A stretch of DNA of 64,000 nucleotides from Alteromonas macleodii ATCC 27126. Its GTDB lineage: Bacteria > Pseudomonadota > Gammaproteobacteria > Enterobacterales > Alteromonadaceae. The stretch lies in contig NC_018632.1 of assembly GCF_000172635.2 (NCBI RefSeq), forward strand, positions 3,038,001 to 3,102,000, in the 5' to 3' direction. A program made the position numbers and the translations under genes. The notes under the pieces were generated by a model. That model saw nothing but the letters and a program-made list of their open reading frames with translations, searched no databases and was not told where the DNA came from. This document shows, one piece after another, positions 1 through 7,467 of this stretch. Every line of letters begins with the position of its first letter. Positions within the stretch are counted from its first letter, which is position 1.

Positions 1-667
1 ACAAATGGATACTGCTATGCACAAACATCGCGGGCTCTGTCAAAGTCTCAATGCCATGCGAATGCGTTTTGGTATATCTAAACAGTATTTCTGTATCTAC
101 CATCCGCCCAGATATTATTGGTACTAAATTATGGTGCAAATCCAGTACAGTTCCCCTTACTCCGTGCGTCAACGGAGGAATTTCATGCGCCCACTTTCTA
201 TAATACTGGTCATCATAATCGTTTATATCTTTATGGCACCAGCCTGCTAGAATAAGTGCTTTTTCAACCGCTGTAATATCGCTTTTTTTTACTATAACAT
301 CAACATCACCACACGTTCTTCCAATACTAGCGGAGCAATTGCTTAAAACATAAGCCCCCCCTTTCAGAAAAACTAGCTTTTTAGTTTTGCCTTTCAAATA
401 GGTGCTTAATTTTTCTGCTTCGTAGCGAATTTGCGTATGTTGGTGCTCGGCTAGGGTTATAGCATTTTCAAAATGCCGTTGGACACATTTCTCGAGAGTT
501 GCTAGCACCCCAACATCGCGAAACCGATAGCCAAACCTAGCCAAAAGCTGCTCGCTCCTCATTACTAAAATAAGGGATTCCCACTGTCTCAATGAAACAG
601 AAGTTGCTAATTGGGGCTCTGTGTACAACTGTATAATTGACTTTTGACTCAACAATGACTGACTCAC
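1..667 (-). CDS. Nucleotidyltransferase family protein (PF14907-like), 3' end cut by window edge
   Basis: My translation from a GTG at 667 reads 222 codons without a stop to the window edge. Visible motifs are FLKGGAYVL near residue 100, a metal-binding-type GDVDVIV about 20 residues later, then HEIPPLTH and LDLHHNLVP. This is the pattern I know from the NTP_transf_5 (PF14907) nucleotidyltransferases found with HPr-kinase-like genes. The GTG overlaps the TGA of the upstream kinase gene as GTGA, so translation is probably coupled. It is the last visible gene of the 2433-to-1 cassette. Substrate unknown; by analogy with lasso-peptide clusters it may extend a phosphate placed by the kinase (inference). 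A later ATG in the same frame exists about 35 codons in. Confidence 0.8.
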   Translation of the reverse strand, partial: MSQSLLSQKSIIQLYTEPQLATSVSLRQWESLILVMRSEQLLARFGYRFRDVGVLATLEKCVQRHFENAITLAEHQHTQIRYEAEKLSTYLKGKTKKLVFLKGGAYVLSNCSASIGRTCGDVDVIVKKSDITAVEKALILAGWCHKDINDYDDQYYRKWAHEIPPLTHGVRGTVLDLHHNLVPIISGRMVDTEILFRYTKTHSHGIETLTEPAMFVHSSIHL

Positions 668-1521
668 AAAATTTCTTCCTCTATAAAATCTTGAAGGTCA
701 ATAAGATTATTGTGCCAAACTCTAAATGATTTAGCCTTTTCCACCGTCTTAACAATCGTGTCAAACCCAATCTTTCCGAGAGCAGTGAAATTAAAAGCAT
801 TGTTACTCAATTGCATAAACGAGTTTGAGTTATCCAACGCTTCTATTTCTAGAATATTTCCAGCCGTGTATTGCGGATAGATTATTCCCACTATTTCAGC
901 TTCTTCAAACCTCATATCCCACGATGAAATAGGAGGAGATACATGTATAACATCCCCCTTGTGCGTATCTTTGGCTATTGATGAAAACGACGCATGAGGA
1001 AACCATTTTTTAGCCAACTTAATGGAGTTGTTTTTCAAACATATTGGCCGAACAAATGGATGACAGCGCCCAGTCTTTAGGTTTATCAGTGCCATTTCAT
1101 CTGATAATAACTGCCACCCGTTAAATGCTAAATGTGTTGTGATTGTACTCTTTCCGCTGCCTGGCGGAGCGGGAAACAAAATTGCTTTACCATCTTTGGC
1201 AAGCACTGCGGAATGGACCAGTAAAAAAGACATTTCATGAGACGCAACTGTCCAATTCATCCCCCACTCAAGCATCGCAAATGCCTGACTATAGTCCAGT
1301 GGTTTAAACGGCTCTCGTAAGTCGCACAAAAATCTAGCTTGCTTTCGAAAAAGTTGGCGAATTAGCCCAGAGTTATGAACTTGTAAAAAGTAATCTGTAA
1401 AAGCTTGCTCCTCAAAACAATATGAAGGGTACAATTTCTCAAGATTGGAATTTACCAAAGGTATATTAGTAGAAAGTTTAAAACTAAAGGGGGCTAGCGA
1501 GAGGCTAAGTGGCATACTCAA
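664..1521 (-). CDS. HprK-related kinase A (HPr-rel-A system kinase)
   Basis: 285 aa with a P-loop APPGSGKST at residues 118-126 in a context typical of HPr kinase/phosphorylase relatives (hydrophobic strand AILFP just before, LLSDE about 15 residues after). It lacks the long N-terminal domain of true HprK. Such proteins are known as HprK-related kinase A and occur beside a PqqD-like protein and a nucleotidyltransferase, exactly the neighbours here. The start ATG overlaps the stop of the PqqD-like gene (ATGA) and its stop overlaps the nucleotidyltransferase start (GTGA). Probably phosphorylates a protein or peptide partner in the cytoplasm; the substrate is not known. It is not the PTS HPr kinase, since no ptsH or rpoN operon surrounds it. 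Confidence 0.82.
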   Translation of the reverse strand: MSMPLSLSLAPFSFKLSTNIPLVNSNLEKLYPSYCFEEQAFTDYFLQVHNSGLIRQLFRKQARFLCDLREPFKPLDYSQAFAMLEWGMNWTVASHEMSFLLVHSAVLAKDGKAILFPAPPGSGKSTITTHLAFNGWQLLSDEMALINLKTGRCHPFVRPICLKNNSIKLAKKWFPHASFSSIAKDTHKGDVIHVSPPISSWDMRFEEAEIVGIIYPQYTAGNILEIEALDNSNSFMQLSNNAFNFTALGKIGFDTIVKTVEKAKSFRVWHNNLIDLQDFIEEEIL

Positions 1522-1742
1522 CGGCTTCTCTCTATCATTTCTTTTGCGGCTAACTCGGAAATTACTTTCGAAGAGTGATTAAGAGGACTATCGTTAAAAG
1601 TTGTTTCACGTAACAGTTTCATGAAACAATGGATGTTAAAGCTGACACATACCACTTCAAAGTTGCTTGAATTGTAAAGTGCAATACCAGAGTTATCACT
1701 AAAGGGATGAACAAATACTTCATCCCTCAAAACATAACACAC
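1518..1742 (-). CDS. PqqD-like small protein of the HPr-rel-A system
   Basis: 74 aa, GTG start at 1742, one base after the stop of the Tat-exported protein gene. The pattern (short beta strands, a residue run giving ALYNSSNFEVVCV, then a helical tail with ISELAAKEMI) fits PqqD-type RiPP-recognition/peptide-chaperone folds, in which strands build a peptide-binding edge. In the family such proteins hand a peptide substrate to a modifying enzyme. Overlap with the kinase start by 4 nt supports a functional pair. Weak sequence signal by eye; the call relies strongly on context. Confidence 0.65.
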   Translation of the reverse strand: MCYVLRDEVFVHPFSDNSGIALYNSSNFEVVCVSFNIHCFMKLLRETTFNDSPLNHSSKVISELAAKEMIERSR

Positions 1743-1743
1743 T

Positions 1744-2433
1744 TTATACTGTTACCTCAGATGCAATGCAACCATTTTGACACTGGTCGATTATTGCGGC
1801 AAGTTCAATACCTAACTTGCCAGCATTGGAACTATAGAGTTCGGATAAGTAATCAACGTAATTTTGCAAAGAGCCAAACGAAGCTAAAACAGGGTAATGC
1901 ACACCATGCATACCGTGGTATTTTGCGTTCAAATACATGCTAACGATATGGCAGTTAACGTTATCGGGGCCCGATAAATCAAACTTGTTTTTGGGATTCC
2001 CCAACCTGTCGAGTTTACTCGTGCGCTTTACAAATACGTCTGTGTCGTCCGTTACACCAGCAATTAACACCCCGCTATCGCCTTCTGACTTGAGAAAGTG
2101 ATGGAGTTTTGGCGCTTCAAATCCACCTAAATAAGTTGGTAACTTAATTGAATTTCCAGAGTCGCTTAAAGCATCAAACCCGAAAACCGAACTAAAAGTC
2201 ACCTTGTCACTATCTGGTATATTGTTTTTCCAATAACCATGTGAACGAAGCATTATACGCTCACCACTAGCCCAGTCTGACCCATGACCTGAAGCCACTA
2301 TCGAATTCACTGTACCATTTGCCCAAACCGACCTTGCAGGTAAACTCAGTAAGGCCGTACCTGCTGCCGCTCTTTTGACAAATTTTCTACGACTTGCACT
2401 AGAGTTTGTTTTTAACTCGTCCATTTCTGACAA
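1744..2433 (-). CDS. Tat-exported protein of unknown function with GYWKN motif
   Basis: 229 aa. Residues 14-20 are SRRKFVK, a textbook twin-arginine motif, followed by a hydrophobic AAAGTALLSLPA and a likely cleavage after SVWA (residue 38). The mature part has LRSHGYWKNN near residue 64-73, resembling the GYWKNH motif seen in various secreted bacterial proteins, and a later HIVSMYLNAKYHG. No membrane anchor or PEP-CTERM tail is visible; the end is NGCIASEVTV. It is first in the cassette with the PqqD-like, kinase and nucleotidyltransferase genes, so it is the obvious candidate substrate or effector (inference). A sigma-54 type promoter lies 39 bases upstream of the ATG. Confidence 0.7.
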   Translation of the reverse strand: MSEMDELKTNSSASRRKFVKRAAAGTALLSLPARSVWANGTVNSIVASGHGSDWASGERIMLRSHGYWKNNIPDSDKVTFSSVFGFDALSDSGNSIKLPTYLGGFEAPKLHHFLKSEGDSGVLIAGVTDDTDVFVKRTSKLDRLGNPKNKFDLSGPDNVNCHIVSMYLNAKYHGMHGVHYPVLASFGSLQNYVDYLSELYSSNAGKLGIELAAIIDQCQNGCIASEVTV

Positions 2434-2471
2434 ACCACCGTTAATCGATAAATACTTCTTGATCTTTTCTC

Positions 2472-2487
2472 TGCAAAAACCAAGCCA
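2472..2487 (-). promoter_or_regulatory. Sigma-54 (-24/-12) promoter for the Tat-protein/HPr-kinase cassette
   Basis: On the minus strand the 16 bases read TGGCTTGGTTTTTGCA. Against the consensus TGGCACGNNNNTTGCA this matches TGGC, G7 and TTGCA, with GG and GC at the exact -24/-12 spacing. Its -12 end is 39 bases upstream of the ATG at 2433, in the divergent intergenic region. Seen by eye only. Confidence 0.65.
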
Positions 2488-2688
2488 ACAGTTAAACTTC
2501 TGATTTAATAGAGAAAAAGTAAAAAAAATAGTTAACTGTAAAGTTTTCTGACAAAGTCATCGATAATGATTTGTCATGCTTCGTTAATCGCCTGCGCTAT
2601 ATACGCATACTATTTAACCCATAAACTATAGTGTACTCTATTATTCGGGCAATTTAAATCAAACTTGTATACTAGAGAGTGCATCAAA

Positions 2689-4341
2689 ATGTTAGCCATC
2701 GAAAAAATTTTAAAGGAGAGGCTTAAAGGTATCGCAGTAGTCATTTGTGACTCAGGTTTAATTGCAGAATACTTAAACTCTCCGGAAGGTTTCAATTCAA
2801 CCATAACTTGCGTTGTCAAACCTTTAACCATTGGCGCAATAGAGAGTATTCTGAATATTGCAAACAATTGCCAAGAGACAGCTATTCCTGAATTTGCGAT
2901 TCACCCTTTATCCACAGGAAAAAATTGGGGATATGGCTCTTCTGTTCCAATAGAAGGGTCTAAATCAAACGTGATATTAGATCTTTCTTCGCTCGATAGC
3001 ATAACTCATTTCGATAAAGAAAACGGTATCGTATCTCTTCAGCCCGGTGTGACCCAACAACACCTATTTGACTACTTACATGATAATAATCATCCCTACA
3101 TGGTTCCTGTTACAGGTGCAGGCCCGACTACAAGCATTTTAAGTAACGCTCTCGAGCGTGGCTATGGTATTACGCCGATCGCTGACCACTTCACCTCAGT
3201 AATGTCGATAAAAGGTTTTTTAGCAGATGGAAGCTTTTACGAGTCTTCTCTTCAATGTATGAGCGATACTGCTAATGGAAAAAATAGTGAATGTTACGTA
3301 GATAAAACATTTAAATGGAAACACGGCCCTTATCTCGACGGAATTTTCACTCAATCTGGAAACATGATTGTAACCGAAATAACTCTATCATTAGCTCGTG
3401 TAAAGCCTGCATTTGACTCTTTTTATATGCGCTTTTTCGACAAAGAAAGTTTCGATAACGCTTATGCGGTTGTGAAAGAAATTTTCCACAATTTAGAAGG
3501 CGTTGTAGGGTCAATAAATTTGATGGATAAAAGGCGTGTCGCCGCGATGGTCGCAGACAACCCCCAAGGCTGTGGTAGCCATAAAGTAATGACAGATGAA
3601 CAAGTAGACGCAATTTCTAAACATTACGATGTACCTGAATGGACATTAGTAGGAACGGTCTACGGCACACATTCGGTAGCAAAGGCTGCAAAAAGTGATA
3701 TCAAAAAAATTGCAAAAGGAAAAGCCGATCAAGTTCTGTTCTCTAGCGACCTATTGGTTAGATTAGGTCAAGTTGTTACTAAAAGGCTTAGCCTTCCGAT
3801 ATTAGATAGTGCAAGAGAGCAACTTGAAAAGCTCTCTGCGGGAATGGAGGTCATGCAGGGCAAGCCCAGTCAGGTTGCTTTACCTCTAGCTTATTGGCGC
3901 AACCCTAGAGTTCGACCAGATAAGTCACGATTGATGAACCCCGCAAAAGACGGTTGTGGTCTGCTTTGGTACGCCCCTCTTGTACCAGCTAAAGTAAGCT
4001 CAATGAAAGCTTTTATTGAAATGGTTCGAAGTATTACCCCCAAATATAATATTGAACCCATGATAACCTTTACAAACCTTAGTGGGATTTCGACTGACAG
4101 CACTATCCCAATTGTGTTTGATTTAGAAAATCCGCAAGCAGTAGAAGATGCACACGCATGCTTACAGGCATTGTTTGATGAGGGCGTGAAACAGGGGTTC
4201 ATCCCTTACCGATTAAACATTCAACAGCAATTAGAACTAAATGCTAACAGTACGTTTTGGAAAACGGCCGGGAAAATCGCTCACGCATTAGATCCTGCTG
4301 GCATTATAAGTCCAGACAGATACAACCCTTATAAACCCTAA
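2689..4341 (+). CDS. FAD-binding oxidoreductase of the p-cresol methylhydroxylase / vanillyl-alcohol oxidase type
   Basis: 550 aa from the ATG at 2689; an AGAGAG ribosome site lies about 9 bases upstream, which is why I prefer it to the in-frame TTG at 2665. HPLSTGKNWGYGSSVP near residue 75-90 is the FAD pyrophosphate-binding loop of this superfamily, and the C-terminal LDPAGIISPDRYNP is the typical closing motif. Known members oxidise para-hydroxylated phenols, often with FAD bound covalently through Tyr or His, and pass electrons to a cytochrome or oxygen. No cytochrome subunit gene is adjacent. It is divergent from the Tat-protein cassette and overlaps the protease gene tail-to-tail by 4 nt. 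Its substrate and any link to the PEP-CTERM system are unknown. Confidence 0.8.
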   Translation: MLAIEKILKERLKGIAVVICDSGLIAEYLNSPEGFNSTITCVVKPLTIGAIESILNIANNCQETAIPEFAIHPLSTGKNWGYGSSVPIEGSKSNVILDLSSLDSITHFDKENGIVSLQPGVTQQHLFDYLHDNNHPYMVPVTGAGPTTSILSNALERGYGITPIADHFTSVMSIKGFLADGSFYESSLQCMSDTANGKNSECYVDKTFKWKHGPYLDGIFTQSGNMIVTEITLSLARVKPAFDSFYMRFFDKESFDNAYAVVKEIFHNLEGVVGSINLMDKRRVAAMVADNPQGCGSHKVMTDEQVDAISKHYDVPEWTLVGTVYGTHSVAKAAKSDIKKIAKGKADQVLFSSDLLVRLGQVVTKRLSLPILDSAREQLEKLSAGMEVMQGKPSQVALPLAYWRNPRVRPDKSRLMNPAKDGCGLLWYAPLVPAKVSSMKAFIEMVRSITPKYNIEPMITFTNLSGISTDSTIPIVFDLENPQAVEDAHACLQALFDEGVKQGFIPYRLNIQQQLELNANSTFWKTAGKIAHALDPAGIISPDRYNPYKP

Positions 4342-5123
4342 TACTTTACGTCATTTTTATTAAGTATTGCCATAACGTGTTTAACTGGGATTGCGTAACT
4401 AATTCCACTTGGAGATGAAAGAGCTGCTTCTTTGCCCTGGCTTACAAAGACTTTATTAATCACACCCACCAAATGCCCTGTCTCTATATTATAAACAGGG
4501 CTACCTGAATTACCTGGAAATGCTGTGGCGTCGAGTTGATATACGAGTTCAGGCTTTTTTAGTCTCTTGAGCATTGAGACTGTCAACTGATCTGCATTCC
4601 TCGCAGGTATCGCATCAGGCGTAATAGCTGATATTAGTCCTTTGTGCGTAGCAGGATAAAGTCCAATTGCAGCACCTAATGGAAACCCAGTAAAAGCAAT
4701 TTCATTGCCTGGCTTCAATAAAGTTTCGCTTCCCATTTTTAATGGCTTTAGTTCATTACTGATTTTCAATAGCGCTAAATCATGAACAGGATCGATATCG
4801 ACAATTTCTGCTTTTTGAGCAGTGACGTTTCGACCTTCACCGTGAATAGCAACATAGTGTTGCACGATTTGGGGATCTAGAATTTTTGAAACCACATGAT
4901 AATTGGTTATGACCCATTTACCGTTGCCAACTACAAAGCCAGTACCAAGAACTTGATTACCATCACTTTCCAGTGGTGTATACAAACCGATAGCAACGAC
5001 AGAATCCGTTGTCTCAGACACTATATCAACAAACGAATAACTTGCATTTGCACTTAAAAAAGGTGAAAAAAATAGAGATGTAAAAACCAGTAATACGTTG
5101 GAATAGTGCGATAAATAGGACAT
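4338..5123 (-). CDS. Secreted trypsin-like serine protease (S1/DegP-type catalytic domain)
   Basis: 261 aa with an N-terminal signal peptide (residues 1-27, ending in SANA). The catalytic triad is visible: His76 in TNYHVV, Asp115 in DPVHDLALL and Ser206 in FPGNSGSPV. There is no PDZ domain after the protease domain, so it is shorter than DegP/DegS. Likely periplasmic or extracellular. Similar proteases are often found in PEP-CTERM loci, but a role in processing those proteins is only inference. Its 3' end overlaps the flavoprotein gene by 4 nt in convergent orientation. Confidence 0.85.
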   Translation of the reverse strand: MSYLSHYSNVLLVFTSLFFSPFLSANASYSFVDIVSETTDSVVAIGLYTPLESDGNQVLGTGFVVGNGKWVITNYHVVSKILDPQIVQHYVAIHGEGRNVTAQKAEIVDIDPVHDLALLKISNELKPLKMGSETLLKPGNEIAFTGFPLGAAIGLYPATHKGLISAITPDAIPARNADQLTVSMLKRLKKPELVYQLDATAFPGNSGSPVYNIETGHLVGVINKVFVSQGKEAALSSPSGISYAIPVKHVMAILNKNDVKY

Positions 5124-5399
5124 GATTGACGAATCTCTTTTTTACAAGGTAGCAACATGGAATTGTTAAAGCATATAGTGCTTTTCTTTATATCTCCATT
5201 AAACTTAGCGACTTTACTGCACGTGCATCTCCGTTTTCTCGGTAGAAGTTACTCTATAATAGTGCGGTAAACATTTAAGCTTTTTGAAATAATCTATACT
5301 GCTTATCACACTTATTTGTTTTTCGTTTGAATGAATTAGTTTTACGTACAAAGTCTATGTAAATTAATGGTAAAACTCTGCTAGACTGAATAAAAAGTA
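5124..5399. other. Divergent intergenic region between protease and exosortase acyltransferase
   Basis: 276 bases, AT-rich, with no ORF I would support. It contains a perfect 10-bp palindrome TGCACGTGCA at 5218-5227. A TGG...CTGC sequence before 5400 has -24/-12 spacing one base too short for sigma-54, so no promoter is called. Confidence 0.4.
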
Positions 5400-6248
5400 T
5401 TGGATATCGCTTCATCTATGGTTAAAAGTAAAAAGCAAACCCTGCTCGAGAAGTTAGGGACTATAGTTGGTGAGAAAAGTAAAATAGGAAAGCTTATTTC
5501 AGGATATAGAAAGCTGGAAGAAGCGAACTATATTTCTAGTCATTTTTCGGCATATTTGGCGCCAGTTGTTGCGAGTTCTAAAGAGTTGAAAAATGATGTT
5601 TTTACTATAAGACATGAAGTGTATTGTGAAGAACTTGGATTTGAGCCAATAAAAGAGAGTGGTTTAGAGTTTGATGAATTCGACAGCTTTTCACTTCACT
5701 GCTTAATACAACACCATAAAAGTAAGCATTTTGCGGGCACAGTGAGAATGGTGAGGCCCACAAAGCCCGATGAACAGCTTCCAATAGAAAAATATTGCCT
5801 AAACTCCATCACGCGAAAAGATTTAGACCCCTCTCAGTTTGACCGCAAAGATATTTGTGAAATATCGCGATTAGCTGTTCCTAAAGAGTTTCGTCGACGT
5901 GTAATGGATAAATTCGCAGGGGCTGGAGTGGCAGTTATCAACGAGCACACATACTCTGAAAAAGAAGTTCGCTGCTTTCCTTTTATTGCAGTTGGGCTTT
6001 ACCTCTCTGCAGCAGCGTTAGCAATCGAAGAAGATATAAAACACGCTTATGTAATGATGGAGCCGCGTTTAGCGCGTAGTATGAAATTCATCGGCATCAA
6101 GTTCGAGCAAGTTGGCCCTGTGGTCGAATATCATGGTAAACGTGCGCCTTATTATATAAATAAGTCCCTACTACAGAAAAGCCTTCGCCCTGGCTTTGCG
6201 AAAATGCTTGCAGATATACTTGCCGCACTGGAAAGGCAGGAGTTCTAA
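5400..6248 (+). CDS. PEP-CTERM/exosortase system-associated acyltransferase
   Basis: 282 aa from a TTG at 5400; an ATG at 5418 is an equally possible start, as neither has a clear ribosome site. The block NDVFTIRHEVYCEELGFEP near residue 63-82, followed by EFDEFDSFSLHCL and ICEISRLAVPKEFRR, is the signature of the GNAT-like family linked to exosortase loci, which is distantly related to LuxI autoinducer synthases. The acyl donor and acceptor are not known. It stands alone, ended by a hairpin shared with the PEP-CTERM gene on the other strand. Its presence beside a PEP-CTERM substrate and prsT supports the assignment. Confidence 0.85.
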   Translation: MDIASSMVKSKKQTLLEKLGTIVGEKSKIGKLISGYRKLEEANYISSHFSAYLAPVVASSKELKNDVFTIRHEVYCEELGFEPIKESGLEFDEFDSFSLHCLIQHHKSKHFAGTVRMVRPTKPDEQLPIEKYCLNSITRKDLDPSQFDRKDICEISRLAVPKEFRRRVMDKFAGAGVAVINEHTYSEKEVRCFPFIAVGLYLSAAALAIEEDIKHAYVMMEPRLARSMKFIGIKFEQVGPVVEYHGKRAPYYINKSLLQKSLRPGFAKMLADILAALERQEF

Positions 6249-6284
6249 CTCTGTATTAACTATAAATTTTTTCTTTTAAGATAC

Positions 6285-6312
6285 AAAAACGGCTCCGTAA
6301 CGGAGCCGTTTT
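6285..6312. terminator. Bidirectional terminator between acyltransferase and PEP-CTERM genes
   Basis: Stem AAAACGGCTCCG / CGGAGCCGTTTT with loop TAA, flanked by A and T runs, placed between two convergent genes. It can act in both directions. Confidence 0.85.
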
Positions 6313-6328
6313 AACAAGAATGTTTATA

Positions 6329-7300
6329 CTAAACTTTGCGACGACGATTGATTGCGCCGATACCAATCAAAGCCAAACCAAACAATGCGATAGTAGACGG
6401 TGCAGAAACTACATTTCCTCGAACGTTACCATTACCTGCTGCAGAATAAACCTCTAGGGTGCCATCTGATGCATCGTTAAATTGCGCTGATAGACCAAAG
6501 CCGATAACATCGCTCAATAATTCTAAGCCAGCTTCTGCCCAGCTAATATCTTCTGCTTCTGTGAAGCTAGTCATAGCAAGACCGCCTATAGCGTCTAGAG
6601 AGAAGTCAGTATCCCCAGCAGAAAGACCAAAAACTCCATCTCCGATGCTTTCAGCGCTGTAAACTGAATCAATAAAGCTCAACTTAAGCCATAGATCACC
6701 ATCCCCTGCATTTGGAGCGTTTGCAAGAACGTTGTTCTCGTCAATTTCAAGATCAGGTGTATAGTCAATAAAAATATCCAACACGCCTGACGATGGTTGA
6801 ATACCTAGAAACAAAATCTCCCCAGTTTGAGGATCTTCAAACAAGTTTCCATTGTTCACTTGGTTTTGAATGAAATCTTCAAAAGTCACACCAAAGTCAG
6901 CAACTCCGCTATCTTCGTACGCAGTGCGCAGGTTAGCTTCAGTTCGAGAGCCGGCTAAAGGATTGAAACCTAGACCAATGTTAGAAAATTCAAAAGTCAA
7001 TTCGCAACCGTTACATTCGAACTTTCCTAAACCTGACCCTGTTAGTTCGCCGTAACCATTTAGGGTAAAGCTTCCCAAGTTACCAAGAGTGAGGCTAGAA
7101 AGAGATGTAGGTGTACCAGCACTCTCCCACCACTGAACAAACTCAAAACCATTATTGAAGTTACCTTGACCTTGCGTCGGGTCAGCACCTTGAAGTGGAT
7201 CAAGCGTAACATTACCAGGAAGACTTACTACACTAGCACTCGCTAGCGAAGATGCTCCTAGTGCCACAGAAACAGCAACTGCCTTTAGAATTTTTTTCAT
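6329..7300 (-). CDS. PEP-CTERM sorting domain protein (variant V-S-A-P-S-T tail)
   Basis: 323 aa. It has a Sec signal peptide (residues 1-22, ending SLASA) and a C-terminal tail at residues 298-323: motif VSAPST, a hydrophobic segment IALFGLALIGIGA, then the basic end NRRRKV. This tripartite tail is what exosortase A recognises and cuts; the usual P-E-P is replaced by S-A-P. The mature part has two cysteines (CNGC) and many Asp/Asn/Gly residues, with no recognised enzyme domain. Expected to be exported, processed by XrtA and attached to or released with the extracellular matrix. A sigma-54 promoter match lies 42 bases upstream; it is a single-gene unit ended by the hairpin at 6285-6312. Confidence 0.88.
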   Translation of the reverse strand: MKKILKAVAVSVALGASSLASASVVSLPGNVTLDPLQGADPTQGQGNFNNGFEFVQWWESAGTPTSLSSLTLGNLGSFTLNGYGELTGSGLGKFECNGCELTFEFSNIGLGFNPLAGSRTEANLRTAYEDSGVADFGVTFEDFIQNQVNNGNLFEDPQTGEILFLGIQPSSGVLDIFIDYTPDLEIDENNVLANAPNAGDGDLWLKLSFIDSVYSAESIGDGVFGLSAGDTDFSLDAIGGLAMTSFTEAEDISWAEAGLELLSDVIGFGLSAQFNDASDGTLEVYSAAGNGNVRGNVVSAPSTIALFGLALIGIGAINRRRKV

Positions 7301-7341
7301 AGTCTCAATCCTTTACGGGTTTTATAAGTACACCTTGATTA

Positions 7342-7357
7342 AGCGATAAGCATGCCA
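7342..7357 (-). promoter_or_regulatory. Sigma-54 (-24/-12) promoter of the PEP-CTERM gene
   Basis: The minus strand reads TGGCATGCTTATCGCT, matching TGGCA, G7, T12 and GCT of the consensus TGGCACGNNNNTTGCT with correct GG-to-GC spacing. It lies 42 bases before the ATG at 7300. Control of PEP-CTERM genes by RpoN with the PrsK/PrsR system is known in other XrtA bacteria. Confidence 0.65.
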
Positions 7358-7467
7358 AAATTGTAAGGCATTGATTCAAAGGGAAATAGTAAAAATCAGT
7401 ATTTACTAATGGTTTGAAGTGTAAAAGAAGTCGACAACTGTATTCAGTTGCCGAAATTATTATCATT

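Noticed and set aside
1..2433. Lasso-peptide biosynthesis cluster
   Set aside because: Kinase, nucleotidyltransferase and PqqD-like genes are there, but no leader-peptidase B2, no cyclase adjacent and no short precursor; the asparagine-synthase genes far away are full AsnB-type enzymes with glutaminase domains.
5218..5227. TGCACGTGCA palindrome as a regulator site
   Set aside because: Only 10 bases, a single copy in this region, and no known factor can be named.
5400..6248. LuxI autoinducer synthase
   Set aside because: The RHEVYCEELGFEP block and exosortase neighbours fit the exosortase-associated acyltransferase family better, and no luxR-type gene is adjacent.
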